Shown: positions 25,965 to 33,897, counted from the stretch's first letter. The stretch: DNA of 64,000 nucleotides from Pseudonocardiales bacterium (GCA_023252195.1 JAHEXI010000018.1:1-64000); one strand, 5' to 3'. Numbers and translations: made by a program. The notes: generated from the sequence alone by a model not told the origin.

Positions 25965-27521
25965 ATGGCGACCGAGAGTCACCAGCACGATCACGAACAC
26001 GGTCACAGTCACGGTTTGATCAGCGATCTGGCCCGGATCGAGGCGCTGCGCACCGAGGGGGTCCATCGCGCGGGCGCGCACGAGGGCCCGTTCTCGCTGC
26101 ACGTCCTCGGCTTGGGCGGCACCGGGGCGGCAGTCATCACGAAACTCCTGCGCGAGCGCCCGGAGGGCTTTCTCGCCGACCCCACCACCCGGTTCTCGGC
26201 ACTGGCGGTAGACATCGGCGACGAGGACTTAGGCCAGGTCCGCGAGGCCGGGGCGGACCTTCCACCGGAGCGAAGCCACGTCCAGACCGTAGCGCTGCCC
26301 ATTCCTGGCAACGAGGAGCTGAGGACCAGCCTGAACCGCTACCGTGAGTTCCTGAAGATGGAGTTCCCCCGCTACTACTGGAACCCCAACTACGAGCCTT
26401 GGTTGCCCGCGGACGTGGAGCTGCCCGGCCCGGGTGAGCACTTTCCGCGGGCACTCGCGAAGGCGGTGTACGGCTCGGAGTACTACCAGCACCGAGAGAT
26501 CACCCAGGGGTTGGACGCCTTCGCCGAGAGTGTGCTGGCAAGCCAGGCCACGCCGCTGGTCGTGGTGGTCTTCAGCCTAGCGGGCGGGGTCGGCGGCGGC
26601 ATCGTCGTCGAGATCGCCCGGCACCTGTCGACCATCAAGCTCGGCCGCAGGCCATGGGTCGTCGGCGTCGGCGTGCTGCCCTGCGAAGGTGACCCCCCGG
26701 AGATCTTCGACGGCTCATTGTTCCCCATGATCAACGAACTTGACTGCATGATCGACACCGAGAAGAACAAGGGTGTCATGGCGGTGTGGGGCGACCTGTA
26801 CAAGAACCCATTCACCGGCGGATTCTTCGCCGTGCCCCAGGACGACGTGTTCGCCATGAAAGGCAACCTCGCCGACACCCACTCGTATGTGGACTCCGGG
26901 ATCGCGAGCTTCCTGACCCGTGATGACTCAGTACACCTCTACGAGACGCTAAAGGCGCTGAACTGGTTGTCAGTGCCGGCAGACGCCTGGCACCCAGCGA
27001 TCCGCGGCGAGCCGAACGACCGATGGATCAACGTGCTCGCCACCCGCGAGGCGGCAGACATCGCTACGCTGGGTGGCTGCGGCCTGGTGAAGGGATTCAG
27101 TACCGAATACATCGAAGCGCGCATCCTTGGGCCGAAGGCGGCATTCAGCGCCAAGGCGATCACGCAGTTGCGGGAGCAGGTCGGGCAGATCGCCAGCACC
27201 ACTGTGGAGCCCACTGTGTTGCAGGTGGAGGGCCCGGCTGAGCCCATGGTCACGGTCGTCGTACCACGCGCGAGCAAGCTCGACCTCGAGATGTTTTTCA
27301 CCGCCCGCGACACCTACGACACGCTGACCTGGGACGAGAAGCTGCTCAAGCACTCCTGGCTGCTGGACCTCGGGGTGATGCTCTGCGAACCATCGATCCG
27401 CTTCGACGGCATGGGCGGTGAGTGCATCTGGGGCTGCGCCTGCTGGGTAGTCGTGCCCTATGCGGCCATTCGTGGCGAAGAGGCACCAGTCGAGTCACCC
27501 GTGACGGTCGGTTCCGGTTGA
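25965..27521 (+). CDS. tubulin/FtsZ-like GTPase paralogue 1, His-rich N-terminus
   Basis: 518 residues, GAGGAG upstream of the ATG. A His-rich segment (HQHDHEHGHSHG, residues 6-17) precedes the nucleotide-binding domain. The T1-like loop is VLGLGGTGAAV (Gly49-Gly54). The T4 signature position reads FSLAGGVGGGIVVE (206-212), a degenerate form of GGTGSG. A conserved FPMINELDCMID block follows (Asn257, Asp260). It shares with paralogue 2 the blocks LKME-x-PRYYWNPNYEPWLPAD, GVMAVWGDLYKNPFTGGF and GECIWGCACWVVVP (Cys487, 491, 493). The family appears close to the 'tubulin-like' (Tubulin_2) proteins; function unknown. It probably pairs with paralogue 2 as a filament subunit or GTPase switch. Confidence 0.75.
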   Translation: MATESHQHDHEHGHSHGLISDLARIEALRTEGVHRAGAHEGPFSLHVLGLGGTGAAVITKLLRERPEGFLADPTTRFSALAVDIGDEDLGQVREAGADLPPERSHVQTVALPIPGNEELRTSLNRYREFLKMEFPRYYWNPNYEPWLPADVELPGPGEHFPRALAKAVYGSEYYQHREITQGLDAFAESVLASQATPLVVVVFSLAGGVGGGIVVEIARHLSTIKLGRRPWVVGVGVLPCEGDPPEIFDGSLFPMINELDCMIDTEKNKGVMAVWGDLYKNPFTGGFFAVPQDDVFAMKGNLADTHSYVDSGIASFLTRDDSVHLYETLKALNWLSVPADAWHPAIRGEPNDRWINVLATREAADIATLGGCGLVKGFSTEYIEARILGPKAAFSAKAITQLREQVGQIASTTVEPTVLQVEGPAEPMVTVVVPRASKLDLEMFFTARDTYDTLTWDEKLLKHSWLLDLGVMLCEPSIRFDGMGGECIWGCACWVVVPYAAIRGEEAPVESPVTVGSG

Positions 27522-27569
27522 GGCCGGGGATCACCGCACGCCCGTCTGCCCGCTAGGAGGAGAATTGTG

Positions 27570-27869
27570 ATGGCGCTGGACTGGGACGCGGTCGTCGCGC
27601 GATACAAGGACGGCGCGGACGTGGCACCGATTCCCGGATCGTCCACGTTGGCGGTGACCGGCGCTGACGAGGCGAAGGTCTACGTGAAGCACCGGCTGTG
27701 GAAAGACAGCCTATCGCGGGCCAATTTGGAGAAAGCGGTGGCACTGCTCGAGGACGGGAAGATGACGCGAAAGTCTGGCGACTTCGTCGACCAGTACCGC
27801 ACCTTCGTCGCCGACGAGCGACCGACGACCGCCGCCACAGTATTGAAGGACCTCGGCTTCCTCGAGTGA
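27570..27869 (+). CDS. 99-residue protein of unknown function, paralogue 1 (partner of tubulin-like genes)
   Basis: 99 residues from the ATG at 27570; GTG at 27567 is also possible behind AGGAGG. It starts ALDWDAVVARYKDG and ends TVLKDLGFLE. A second copy of exactly the same length lies at 30851-31150, sharing about half its residues, including HRLW-x-D, LE-x-A, TR-x-x-G and VLK-x-LGFLE. No signal peptide, membrane helix or known domain; predicted compact, alternating beta and alpha segments. Its place between the two tubulin-like genes suggests a binding partner or regulator. Confidence 0.7.
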   Translation: MALDWDAVVARYKDGADVAPIPGSSTLAVTGADEAKVYVKHRLWKDSLSRANLEKAVALLEDGKMTRKSGDFVDQYRTFVADERPTTAATVLKDLGFLE

Positions 27870-27965
27870 CATGACGACACGGCGCGAACGCCGCCGTTCT
27901 CCTGCCCAGGCAAGTCAGGTCGCACCGAAAAGTAAGCGCAGTTTCACCAGGAGAGGAACCAGGTC

Positions 27966-29621
27966 ATGGGACTGTCTATGTACCACAGCGCGACGGGAAA
28001 CCAGTCGCCCCACTGCATTCACGCGATCGGGATCGGCAAGACCGGTGCCTACATGGTCGAGGCACTCCTGCGCACCGGTGAGATCGAGGACATGCTCGAG
28101 GATCCTCGAGCCCGTTTCACTGGCCTGGCGATCGACATCGGCGACCAGGACATGCACGAACTGCGCGAGTACTCCAACGGTCTCAACCAAAGGCTCGACG
28201 AGCGTGGAATTCCCCGAGAGCGCGCGCAGGTCCGCACGGTCGGCCTCGAGGTCCCGGATCGCGAGGACCTCCAGACCAGCCTCAACCGGTGGCGCGAGTT
28301 CCTGAAGATGGAATACCCCCGCTACTACTGGAATCCCAACTACGAACCGTGGTTACCGGCCGACCTGGAACTGCCCAAGGCGGGTGACACGTTCCCACGG
28401 GCGATCTCGAAGGCGATCTACGGGCACTACTACTACGGCGAGCCGAGGTCCCTGGAGAAGGAGCTCGACGCGTTCGTGCAGAGCATCAACGACACCAAGC
28501 TGCCCTCGATCGTGCTGGTGTTCTTCTCAATGGCCGGCGGTACCGGCAGCGGCATGGTAGTGGACCTCGCCAGGCACCTGTCCAACGTCAAGCTCGGCCG
28601 GCGGATCCCCGTGGTCGGTGTGGCCACCATGCCCTTCTCGGGCGACGAGGAGCACGCCGGGGGCAAGGCTGCCCTGTTCCCGACGATCAACGAGCTGGAC
28701 TGCATGCTCGACGACTCAAAGAACCAGGGTGTCATGGCGGTCTGGGGCGACCTGTACAAGAACCCGTTCACCGGCGGGTTCCTCGCGCTGCCCCAGGAGC
28801 ACTCCTGGCAGCGGCTCGGCTCCTACACCAAGACCGGCCAGCCGGCGATCCGGGACGCATTACGCAAGGGCGTCACGCGGAAGTTCATCGATGACTCTTT
28901 CACCCGGTTCGTCGTGCAGGATTACGGGCGGCTGCTGTTCAAGCTGCTCCGACCCGCCGGTTTCACCGGTGCCCCGCACGAGCGCAACACCTCCGGTGAC
29001 CGCGCCTGGACTGTGCTGGATGTCGCGAAGTTCACCCACCCCGGGGTGGAGGTGCTTCCCGGCGAGCCGCGAAGCAAATGGCGTGAGGTCGTCGGCAAGT
29101 GGATCGGATACATACCGAAGTGGTCCGGCCTCAAGGAGGGGTTCAAGACCGACTACATCGAGGCCCACTCGGTGGCCCCCCGGGAGCTGTGGAACGACAC
29201 CCTGCAGAAGAAGCTGGAAGAGACGCTGCAGACCTACCTGCTGCCCGGTGAGGATGGCACCCTGCACACCGAGCATGCAGAGTTCTTCGATGAGCTCACT
29301 GCCTACGCGAACATCATCATCCCGGGTGTCGCCAAGACCGACTTCACGGCCTTCTACGAGGCGAGGGACGCCTACGACAAGATCGAGTCCTGGGAAGAGA
29401 AGCTGCTCATGCATTCCTGGATCCTCGATCTCGGCGTCATGATGAGTGAGCAGTCGATCCGTTTCGAGGGCATGGCCGGGGAGTGCATCTGGGGCTGCGC
29501 CTGCTGGGTGGTCGTCCCCCACGCGGCGATCAGGGGGGACGCCCTGTCGTCCGAGGACATCACCGTGGTGCAGGGCGCCCACATTGCTCCCATGGTCAAG
29601 ACGGTGGTGGCGACGCCCTGA
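27966..29621 (+). CDS. tubulin/FtsZ-like GTPase paralogue 2
   Basis: 551 residues; AGGAGAGGAACC precedes the ATG at 27966 (a second ATG at 27978 is possible). The T4 loop is canonical: FFSMAGGTGSGMVVDLARHL (AGGTGSG at 190-196), the tubulin/FtsZ signature. The T1 position reads IGIGKTGAYM (Gly22-Gly27), lacking the second Gly of the GGTG form seen in paralogue 1. The INELDCMLD block (Asn242) and the C-x3-C-x-C motif (Cys507, 511, 513) are conserved with paralogue 1. Extra segments of 30-40 residues account for the greater length. No His-rich tail. Loop complementarity with paralogue 1 suggests a heteromeric GTPase. Confidence 0.78.
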   Translation: MGLSMYHSATGNQSPHCIHAIGIGKTGAYMVEALLRTGEIEDMLEDPRARFTGLAIDIGDQDMHELREYSNGLNQRLDERGIPRERAQVRTVGLEVPDREDLQTSLNRWREFLKMEYPRYYWNPNYEPWLPADLELPKAGDTFPRAISKAIYGHYYYGEPRSLEKELDAFVQSINDTKLPSIVLVFFSMAGGTGSGMVVDLARHLSNVKLGRRIPVVGVATMPFSGDEEHAGGKAALFPTINELDCMLDDSKNQGVMAVWGDLYKNPFTGGFLALPQEHSWQRLGSYTKTGQPAIRDALRKGVTRKFIDDSFTRFVVQDYGRLLFKLLRPAGFTGAPHERNTSGDRAWTVLDVAKFTHPGVEVLPGEPRSKWREVVGKWIGYIPKWSGLKEGFKTDYIEAHSVAPRELWNDTLQKKLEETLQTYLLPGEDGTLHTEHAEFFDELTAYANIIIPGVAKTDFTAFYEARDAYDKIESWEEKLLMHSWILDLGVMMSEQSIRFEGMAGECIWGCACWVVVPHAAIRGDALSSEDITVVQGAHIAPMVKTVVATP

Positions 29622-29777
29622 CTGCGGCCGTTCGCCGACATCGGGCTGGCGGGCAGCGCGCCTGCCCGCCGCCCTGTTCGGCCGGCTGGAAACCGCCAAC
29701 CATTTCCCCGTCGACGCGTCACGGCGGGATCACGCGTTCCGGACCACTCACGGGCCCGTTCACGGAGGCAACGGCAA

Positions 29778-30260
29778 ATGGTCAGCATCGGTGATCACGT
29801 TCCGGACGTTCAGGTCATGACTATGACTGCGGACGGACTCCAGCGCGTCCAGACCGGCGCGCTTCTTGGTAGTGGAAGGGTCGTGCTGTTCGCCGTGCCC
29901 GGTGCGTTCACCCCGGTGTGCAGCGACTTCCACCTGCCTGGGTTCGTTCTCAGAGCCGACGACCTCAAGGCCAAGGGCGTCGACACGATCGCCTGTGTAT
30001 CGGTCAACGACCCGTTCGTGATGGGTGCCTGGGGCAAGGCCGAGGGAACTAACGGCGACATCATCATGCTGGCGGACCCCGATGCCGCCTTCACTAATGC
30101 CATGGGCATGGACACCGATGCCAGCGAATTCGGGCTGGGCGCACGCTCGCAGCGCTACGCCGCCATTCTTCAAGACGGTCGAATCAACAAGCTCCTCGTC
30201 GAGGAGCGCTTTGTCGACCATTCGGTCAGCACGGCAGACGCGGTGCTCGCCGAACTCTAA
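29778..30260 (+). CDS. peroxiredoxin, Prx5/AhpE-like
   Basis: 160 residues; GGAGG nine bases before the ATG. Thioredoxin-fold peroxidase that reduces hydrogen or alkyl peroxides. PGAFTPVCSDFHLPGF contains the peroxidatic Cys48 in the P-x-x-x-T-x-x-C motif with the HLPG extension typical of Prx5. A second Cys (Cys73, TIACVSVND) could act as partner thiol, otherwise one-Cys. FVMGAWGKA and LGARSQRYA are further Prx5 features. Embedded between tubulin-like and sigma-like genes, suggesting peroxide protection in the same response. Confidence 0.88.
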   Translation: MVSIGDHVPDVQVMTMTADGLQRVQTGALLGSGRVVLFAVPGAFTPVCSDFHLPGFVLRADDLKAKGVDTIACVSVNDPFVMGAWGKAEGTNGDIIMLADPDAAFTNAMGMDTDASEFGLGARSQRYAAILQDGRINKLLVEERFVDHSVSTADAVLAEL

Positions 30261-30313
30261 TCACAGCGCAGCGCAGCAGCGGCGCCGAGGAACCCCCGAT
30301 TGGTGCGGAAGCG

Positions 30314-30814
30314 ATGAGCACACCGGCCTCCCTGCTGCCGGAGTACGAAGCCTGGATGGAACGTGTCCGCGCCACCTACGACGCGATGACCTACACCTGC
30401 CACCACCGGCTGGGCAACCGCCGGCTCGCCGAGCAGGTCAGCGCGCAAGTGCTCGCGGGGCTTCTGGCCAAGCCCAAGGTATTCCGATACTTCGGACTGC
30501 CTTACTCCGGGCGCATCGCCCGGCTGGCCGAGGCCCGCCTCGCCGAAGCTCGAGAAGGCCGCCTGGCCGACGTGGGCAGCTGGCCGGAACTGCTCCGAGG
30601 GCTGACCGGGCTGCCACTGGAGCATCAAGAGGTCCTCGTGCTCACTTGCGTGCGGGGGGAGGACGACGGGCAGCTGGCCTCGAACCTGGGCTGCGACGCG
30701 CACACGGCGAGCCTTCGTCGGCGCAGCACCATGGAGTACATGCGCGGGCTGGCGGCATGCGCGCTGCCCCCCGCAAACCCGTCCGAGGTCGACGAGCCGT
30801 CCTCGGACGGCTGA
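30314..30814 (+). CDS. sigma-factor-like protein (ECF-type architecture, divergent)
   Basis: 166 residues. The N-terminal half (YDAMTYTCHHRLGNRRLAEQVSAQVLAGLL) resembles sigma region 2 helices, and the C-terminal half (LLRGLTGLPLEHQEVLVLTCVRGEDDGQLASNLGCDAHTASL) looks like region 4 with a helix-turn-helix, as in ECF sigma factors (L-P-x-x-x-Q-x-V-L). Region 2.2's usual acidic and aromatic residues are weak, so promoter recognition is uncertain; it could be an anti-sigma-like or regulatory relative. No adjacent anti-sigma gene, but an RsbQ/RsbP pair lies downstream. Confidence 0.55.
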   Translation: MSTPASLLPEYEAWMERVRATYDAMTYTCHHRLGNRRLAEQVSAQVLAGLLAKPKVFRYFGLPYSGRIARLAEARLAEAREGRLADVGSWPELLRGLTGLPLEHQEVLVLTCVRGEDDGQLASNLGCDAHTASLRRRSTMEYMRGLAACALPPANPSEVDEPSSDG

Positions 30815-30850
30815 GATCTCGCCGCCCGCCACCTGAGGGAGAAGGCAAAT

Positions 30851-31150
30851 ATGCCGTTGGACTGGTCGGAGGTACAGCGCAGGTACGCCGACGGTGCGAC
30901 GATCCCGACCGTGGCCGGCGGCAAGACCCTGGAGATCACGTCGGTGGACGACAACAAGATCTACATCCGACACCGCCTGTGGACCGACGCGCTGTGCCGG
31001 GAACACCTGGAGAGGGCCGCAGAGTTGATCGAAGAGGGCAGGATCACCAGGCACGCGGGTCTGTTCGCCGAGGATTACCGGGTCGAGGTGGCCGACGTCC
31101 GTGCGACCTCCGCGGCCCACGTGCTCAAGCACCTCGGATTCCTCGAGTAA
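30851..31150 (+). CDS. 99-residue protein of unknown function, paralogue 2
   Basis: Exactly 99 residues, like the gene at 27570, and clearly homologous: PLDWSEVQRRYADG at the start, IYIRHRLWTDALCREHLE in the middle, AAHVLKHLGFLE at the end. GAGGGAGAAGG precedes the ATG. The two copies bracket the second tubulin-like gene, the peroxiredoxin and the sigma-like gene, as if each tubulin-like protein had its own small partner. No known domain recognised. Confidence 0.7.
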   Translation: MPLDWSEVQRRYADGATIPTVAGGKTLEITSVDDNKIYIRHRLWTDALCREHLERAAELIEEGRITRHAGLFAEDYRVEVADVRATSAAHVLKHLGFLE

Positions 31151-31179
31151 GCCCGCCCGGAACCGACGCCCGAGCAGCG

Positions 31180-31665
31180 ATGCACTATGAGCTGAGCGCG
31201 ATTGTCTCGACATCGCAGGTGCTTGAGCCGATCAGCGCACGACACCGGTGCGCTCGTCTCGTTCCCCTGGCCACAGTGAACTTAGCGTTGATTCCGGTCA
31301 CCGGGGACCTGGTGCTAGAGCTGGATCGGCAGGGCATTCGCGTCTCACCAGAAACCGGCTTCTGGCAGCTATCGATCGGTTTACAGAGACTGCTGGCCAC
31401 CGCGTCGGCCCGCGGGCCGATCGCCTACCTGGAAGCCGATTACTTCGGTCGGGAGGGCCGCCAGACCGCTGCCGTCTGGCATTCCGGTGTGACGATCTAT
31501 GGTCCCCGGATCCTCGGTCGGAACGAGTCGTTTCCGGCTGGAGGCAACAGCCCGATCTGCGGCGCCTTGCGGCAGCTCGGAGTGGTGGCGGTCGGACACC
31601 GCGACGAGTTCGTCGTCGCCGGGCTCGGTCGGTGCCGCCGCACGGTGGACTGGTGTGCATCCTGA
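31180..31665 (+). CDS. hypothetical protein in the tubulin-like/RsbQP cluster
   Basis: 161 residues from the ATG at 31180, 29 bases after the second 99-aa gene and in the same direction; no strong ribosome site. Soluble, no signal peptide. Readable segments include VPLATVNLALIPVTGDLVLEL, AYLEADYFGREGRQTAAVW and SPICGALRQLGVVAVGHRDEF. I do not recognise the family. Composition and codon use match the neighbours, so it is probably a real gene of the same operon. The 230 bases after it contain no gene. Confidence 0.55.
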   Translation: MHYELSAIVSTSQVLEPISARHRCARLVPLATVNLALIPVTGDLVLELDRQGIRVSPETGFWQLSIGLQRLLATASARGPIAYLEADYFGREGRQTAAVWHSGVTIYGPRILGRNESFPAGGNSPICGALRQLGVVAVGHRDEFVVAGLGRCRRTVDWCAS

Positions 31666-31897
31666 GCGGAGAGCGATACTCCTGCCGACAAGGAAACTCC
31701 ACTGGTTCGAGAAGATCGAACGGCGCCTAACCGATGCCGACCCACGGCTGGCCTCGGAAGCTGTCGGTGTGGTCGGCGCAGCCGGGGCCCTCGCGCCTTG
31801 TGTGGCCCCCGGGGTTCCCGTTGGCCGCGTCCACGTTGGCCTTGAAGCGGTGTATCCGTCACGGCAGTCGGGAGTGGTCCGATCTCGGTAGCCTGGC

Positions 31898-32716
31898 ATG
31901 GTGAGTATTGCGACCCGGCACAACATCAACGTCTCCGGGCAGCCGGACGGGCAGCCGATCTTGTTCGCGCACGGGTTCGGCTGCGATCAGAACATGTGGC
32001 GCTACGTCGCGCCTCGGTTCGAAGACGAGTTCCGCGTGGTGCTGTTCGACCACGTCGGAGCCGGAAACTCCGATCCGTCAGCGTACGAGCCGGAGCGCTA
32101 CTCGTCCCTGTCCGGCTACGCCGGGGACATCGTCGCGATCTGCACAGAGCTCCAGCTGCGCGATGTGGTCTTCGTCGGGCACTCCGTGTCGGCGATGATC
32201 GGTGTCCTCGCGGCCGCTGCCGCACCCGAACTTTTCACCAAGTTGGTACTGGTCGGTCCGTCCCCCCGCTACATAAACGACGACGACTACGTCGGGGGGT
32301 TCAGCGCGGACGACATCAACGACCTGCTTGAGTCGCTGGAGAGCAACTACCTCGGATGGTCGAGCGCGATGGCTCCCGTGATCATGGGCCAAGCGGATCG
32401 GCCCGAGTTGGGGGAGGAGTTGACCGAAAGCTTCTGCCGAACCGACCCGGTTATCGCGCGGGCGTTCGCCCGGGTCACATTTCTTTCCGACAACCGTGAC
32501 GACCTGCCCGCCGTGGCGACGCCGACGCTCATCCTGCAGTGCGCCAACGACGTCATCGCGCCCGTCTCCGTCGGAGAGTTCGTGCGCGACGCGATACCGA
32601 ACGCGTCGATGGTGCTGTTGAACGCCACAGGGCACTGCCCCAACCTCTCTGCACCGGAAGAGACGGCCGCTGCGATCGAGCAGTTCGTGCGTAGGTCGAC
32701 ACTCGCGCTGCGATGA
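31898..32716 (+). CDS. rsbQ: RsbQ-like alpha/beta hydrolase (stress-response partner of RsbP)
   Basis: 272 residues. The RsbQ/KAI2/D14 family hydrolases bind a small hydrophobic ligand and, in Bacillus, RsbQ is needed for activity of the phosphatase RsbP. LFAHGFGCDQNMWRYVAP and FDHVGAGNSD are family hallmarks. The triad reads Ser96 (GHSVSAMIG), Asp218 (CANDVIAP) and His246 (ATGHCPN), nearly the Bacillus numbering. The stop overlaps the start of the PAS-PP2C gene by four bases (ATGA), so the two are translationally coupled, as expected for an RsbQ-RsbP pair. Confidence 0.9.
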   Translation: MVSIATRHNINVSGQPDGQPILFAHGFGCDQNMWRYVAPRFEDEFRVVLFDHVGAGNSDPSAYEPERYSSLSGYAGDIVAICTELQLRDVVFVGHSVSAMIGVLAAAAAPELFTKLVLVGPSPRYINDDDYVGGFSADDINDLLESLESNYLGWSSAMAPVIMGQADRPELGEELTESFCRTDPVIARAFARVTFLSDNRDDLPAVATPTLILQCANDVIAPVSVGEFVRDAIPNASMVLLNATGHCPNLSAPEETAAAIEQFVRRSTLALR

Positions 32717-33897
32717 CGCCCAGCGGCAGCGAGGCGCTTGAAGCCTTCTACGAGGCGCTCCTCGATGACGATGCCGGACAGCTCTACGATCGGGCGCCGT
32801 GCGGCTACCTGTCCACCGCTCCGGACGGGACGATCATCAAGGTGAACCAGACGTTCCTGACACTGACCGGCTACGACCGCGGACAGCTGATCGGGCAGAT
32901 ACGTTTCGCGGAGCTGCTGTCCATCGGTGGACGGATCTACCACGAGACCCACTACGCCCCGATGCTCACCATGCACGGCCAAGCGCACGAGATCGCGCTC
33001 GACATCATCCGCGCTGACGGATCGCGATTGCCGGTGCTTGTCAACTCCGTTCTCGAACGTGACGCACACGGCGGCCCGAGGGTCATACGGACTGCGGTGT
33101 TCGACGCCAGGCTGCGCCGCGAGTACGAACGCGAGTTGCTGCGCGCGAAGCAGCGGGCGGAGGAGTCCGAGGCGCGCGCAACGACCCTGGCGCGGACGTT
33201 GCAGCAGACACTGATCCCGCCGATCCCACCGGTCATCCCCAACCTCGACGTCGCGGCGGCGTATCGGCCCGCGGGAGACGGTAGCGAGGTTGGCGGTGAC
33301 TTCTACGACGTCTTCCAGATCGGCACCGGCGACTGGGTAGTGGCCATAGGCGACGTGTGCGGCAAGGGCGTCGACGCAGCCGTCGTCACCGCGCTCGTCC
33401 GCCACACGCTGCGCGCCGCCACCGTGCAGCACGCTGAGCCTTCGAAAGCGCTCTGGACGCTCAACGACGTGCTACGACAACACGACACCGACCGATTCTG
33501 CACCGTCGCCCTGCTGCGACTGAGGCAAGCTGACGGCGAGTGGACCGGCGCGGTGAGCTGTGCGGGGCATCCGCTTCCGCTCCTTCGACAGTCCGACGGG
33601 ACACTCCGCGCCGTCGGGAAACCAGGAGCGCTCCTAGGCGTCGTAGACGCGCCGCATCTGCACGATGTGCACATCAGCCTGCCGCCGGGTGACACGCTTT
33701 TGCTCTACACCGACGGCGTCACCGAGGGACGCAGCGGAAAAGACTTTTACGGAGAGGCAAGGCTCGTCGCCGCGGCAGCGTGCTCCTTCGACTCCGCGGA
33801 AGCGCTGACCAGCGCCGTCCTCAGCGAAGTACTGGAATTCCAGGCTGGCAGACCACGAGACGACATCGCCGTTGTCGCCATCCGCGTCCCGGTGTGA
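32713..33897 (+). CDS. rsbP: RsbP-like PAS-PP2C (SpoIIE-type) protein phosphatase
   Basis: 394 residues. A PAS domain occupies about residues 20-130 (CGYLSTAPDGTIIKVNQTFL is the typical start), a coiled coil about 132-160, and a SpoIIE/PP2C phosphatase domain from 175 to the end. Metal-binding Asp motifs are intact: EVGGDFYDV, VVAIGDVCGKG, LLYTDGVTEGR and RPRDDIAVV. In Bacillus RsbP dephosphorylates the anti-anti-sigma factor RsbV in energy stress after RsbQ supplies a signal. No RsbV/RsbW gene lies nearby, so the target would be encoded elsewhere or differ. Confidence 0.9.
   Translation: MTPSGSEALEAFYEALLDDDAGQLYDRAPCGYLSTAPDGTIIKVNQTFLTLTGYDRGQLIGQIRFAELLSIGGRIYHETHYAPMLTMHGQAHEIALDIIRADGSRLPVLVNSVLERDAHGGPRVIRTAVFDARLRREYERELLRAKQRAEESEARATTLARTLQQTLIPPIPPVIPNLDVAAAYRPAGDGSEVGGDFYDVFQIGTGDWVVAIGDVCGKGVDAAVVTALVRHTLRAATVQHAEPSKALWTLNDVLRQHDTDRFCTVALLRLRQADGEWTGAVSCAGHPLPLLRQSDGTLRAVGKPGALLGVVDAPHLHDVHISLPPGDTLLLYTDGVTEGRSGKDFYGEARLVAAAACSFDSAEALTSAVLSEVLEFQAGRPRDDIAVVAIRVPV

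Noticed and set aside
21507-27869. Cobalt nitrile hydratase cluster
   Set aside because: A NiCoT transporter, amidase and AmiC-like gene are present, but no alpha subunit (C-T-L-C-S-C type motif) or beta subunit is encoded; the 99-aa proteins do not match them.
25965-29621. Plasmid partition system (TubZ/TubR type)
   Set aside because: There is no small DNA-binding TubR-like gene or centromere-like iterons nearby; the adjacent regulator is a MarR protein 2.7 kb away, and the setting is metabolic.
30025-31179. Long plus-strand frame upstream of 31180 as one 546-residue protein
   Set aside because: It overlaps the peroxiredoxin, sigma-like and 99-aa genes in another frame, has shadow composition (Arg/Ala/Gly/Pro-rich) and no domain; only the part from 31180 is supported.
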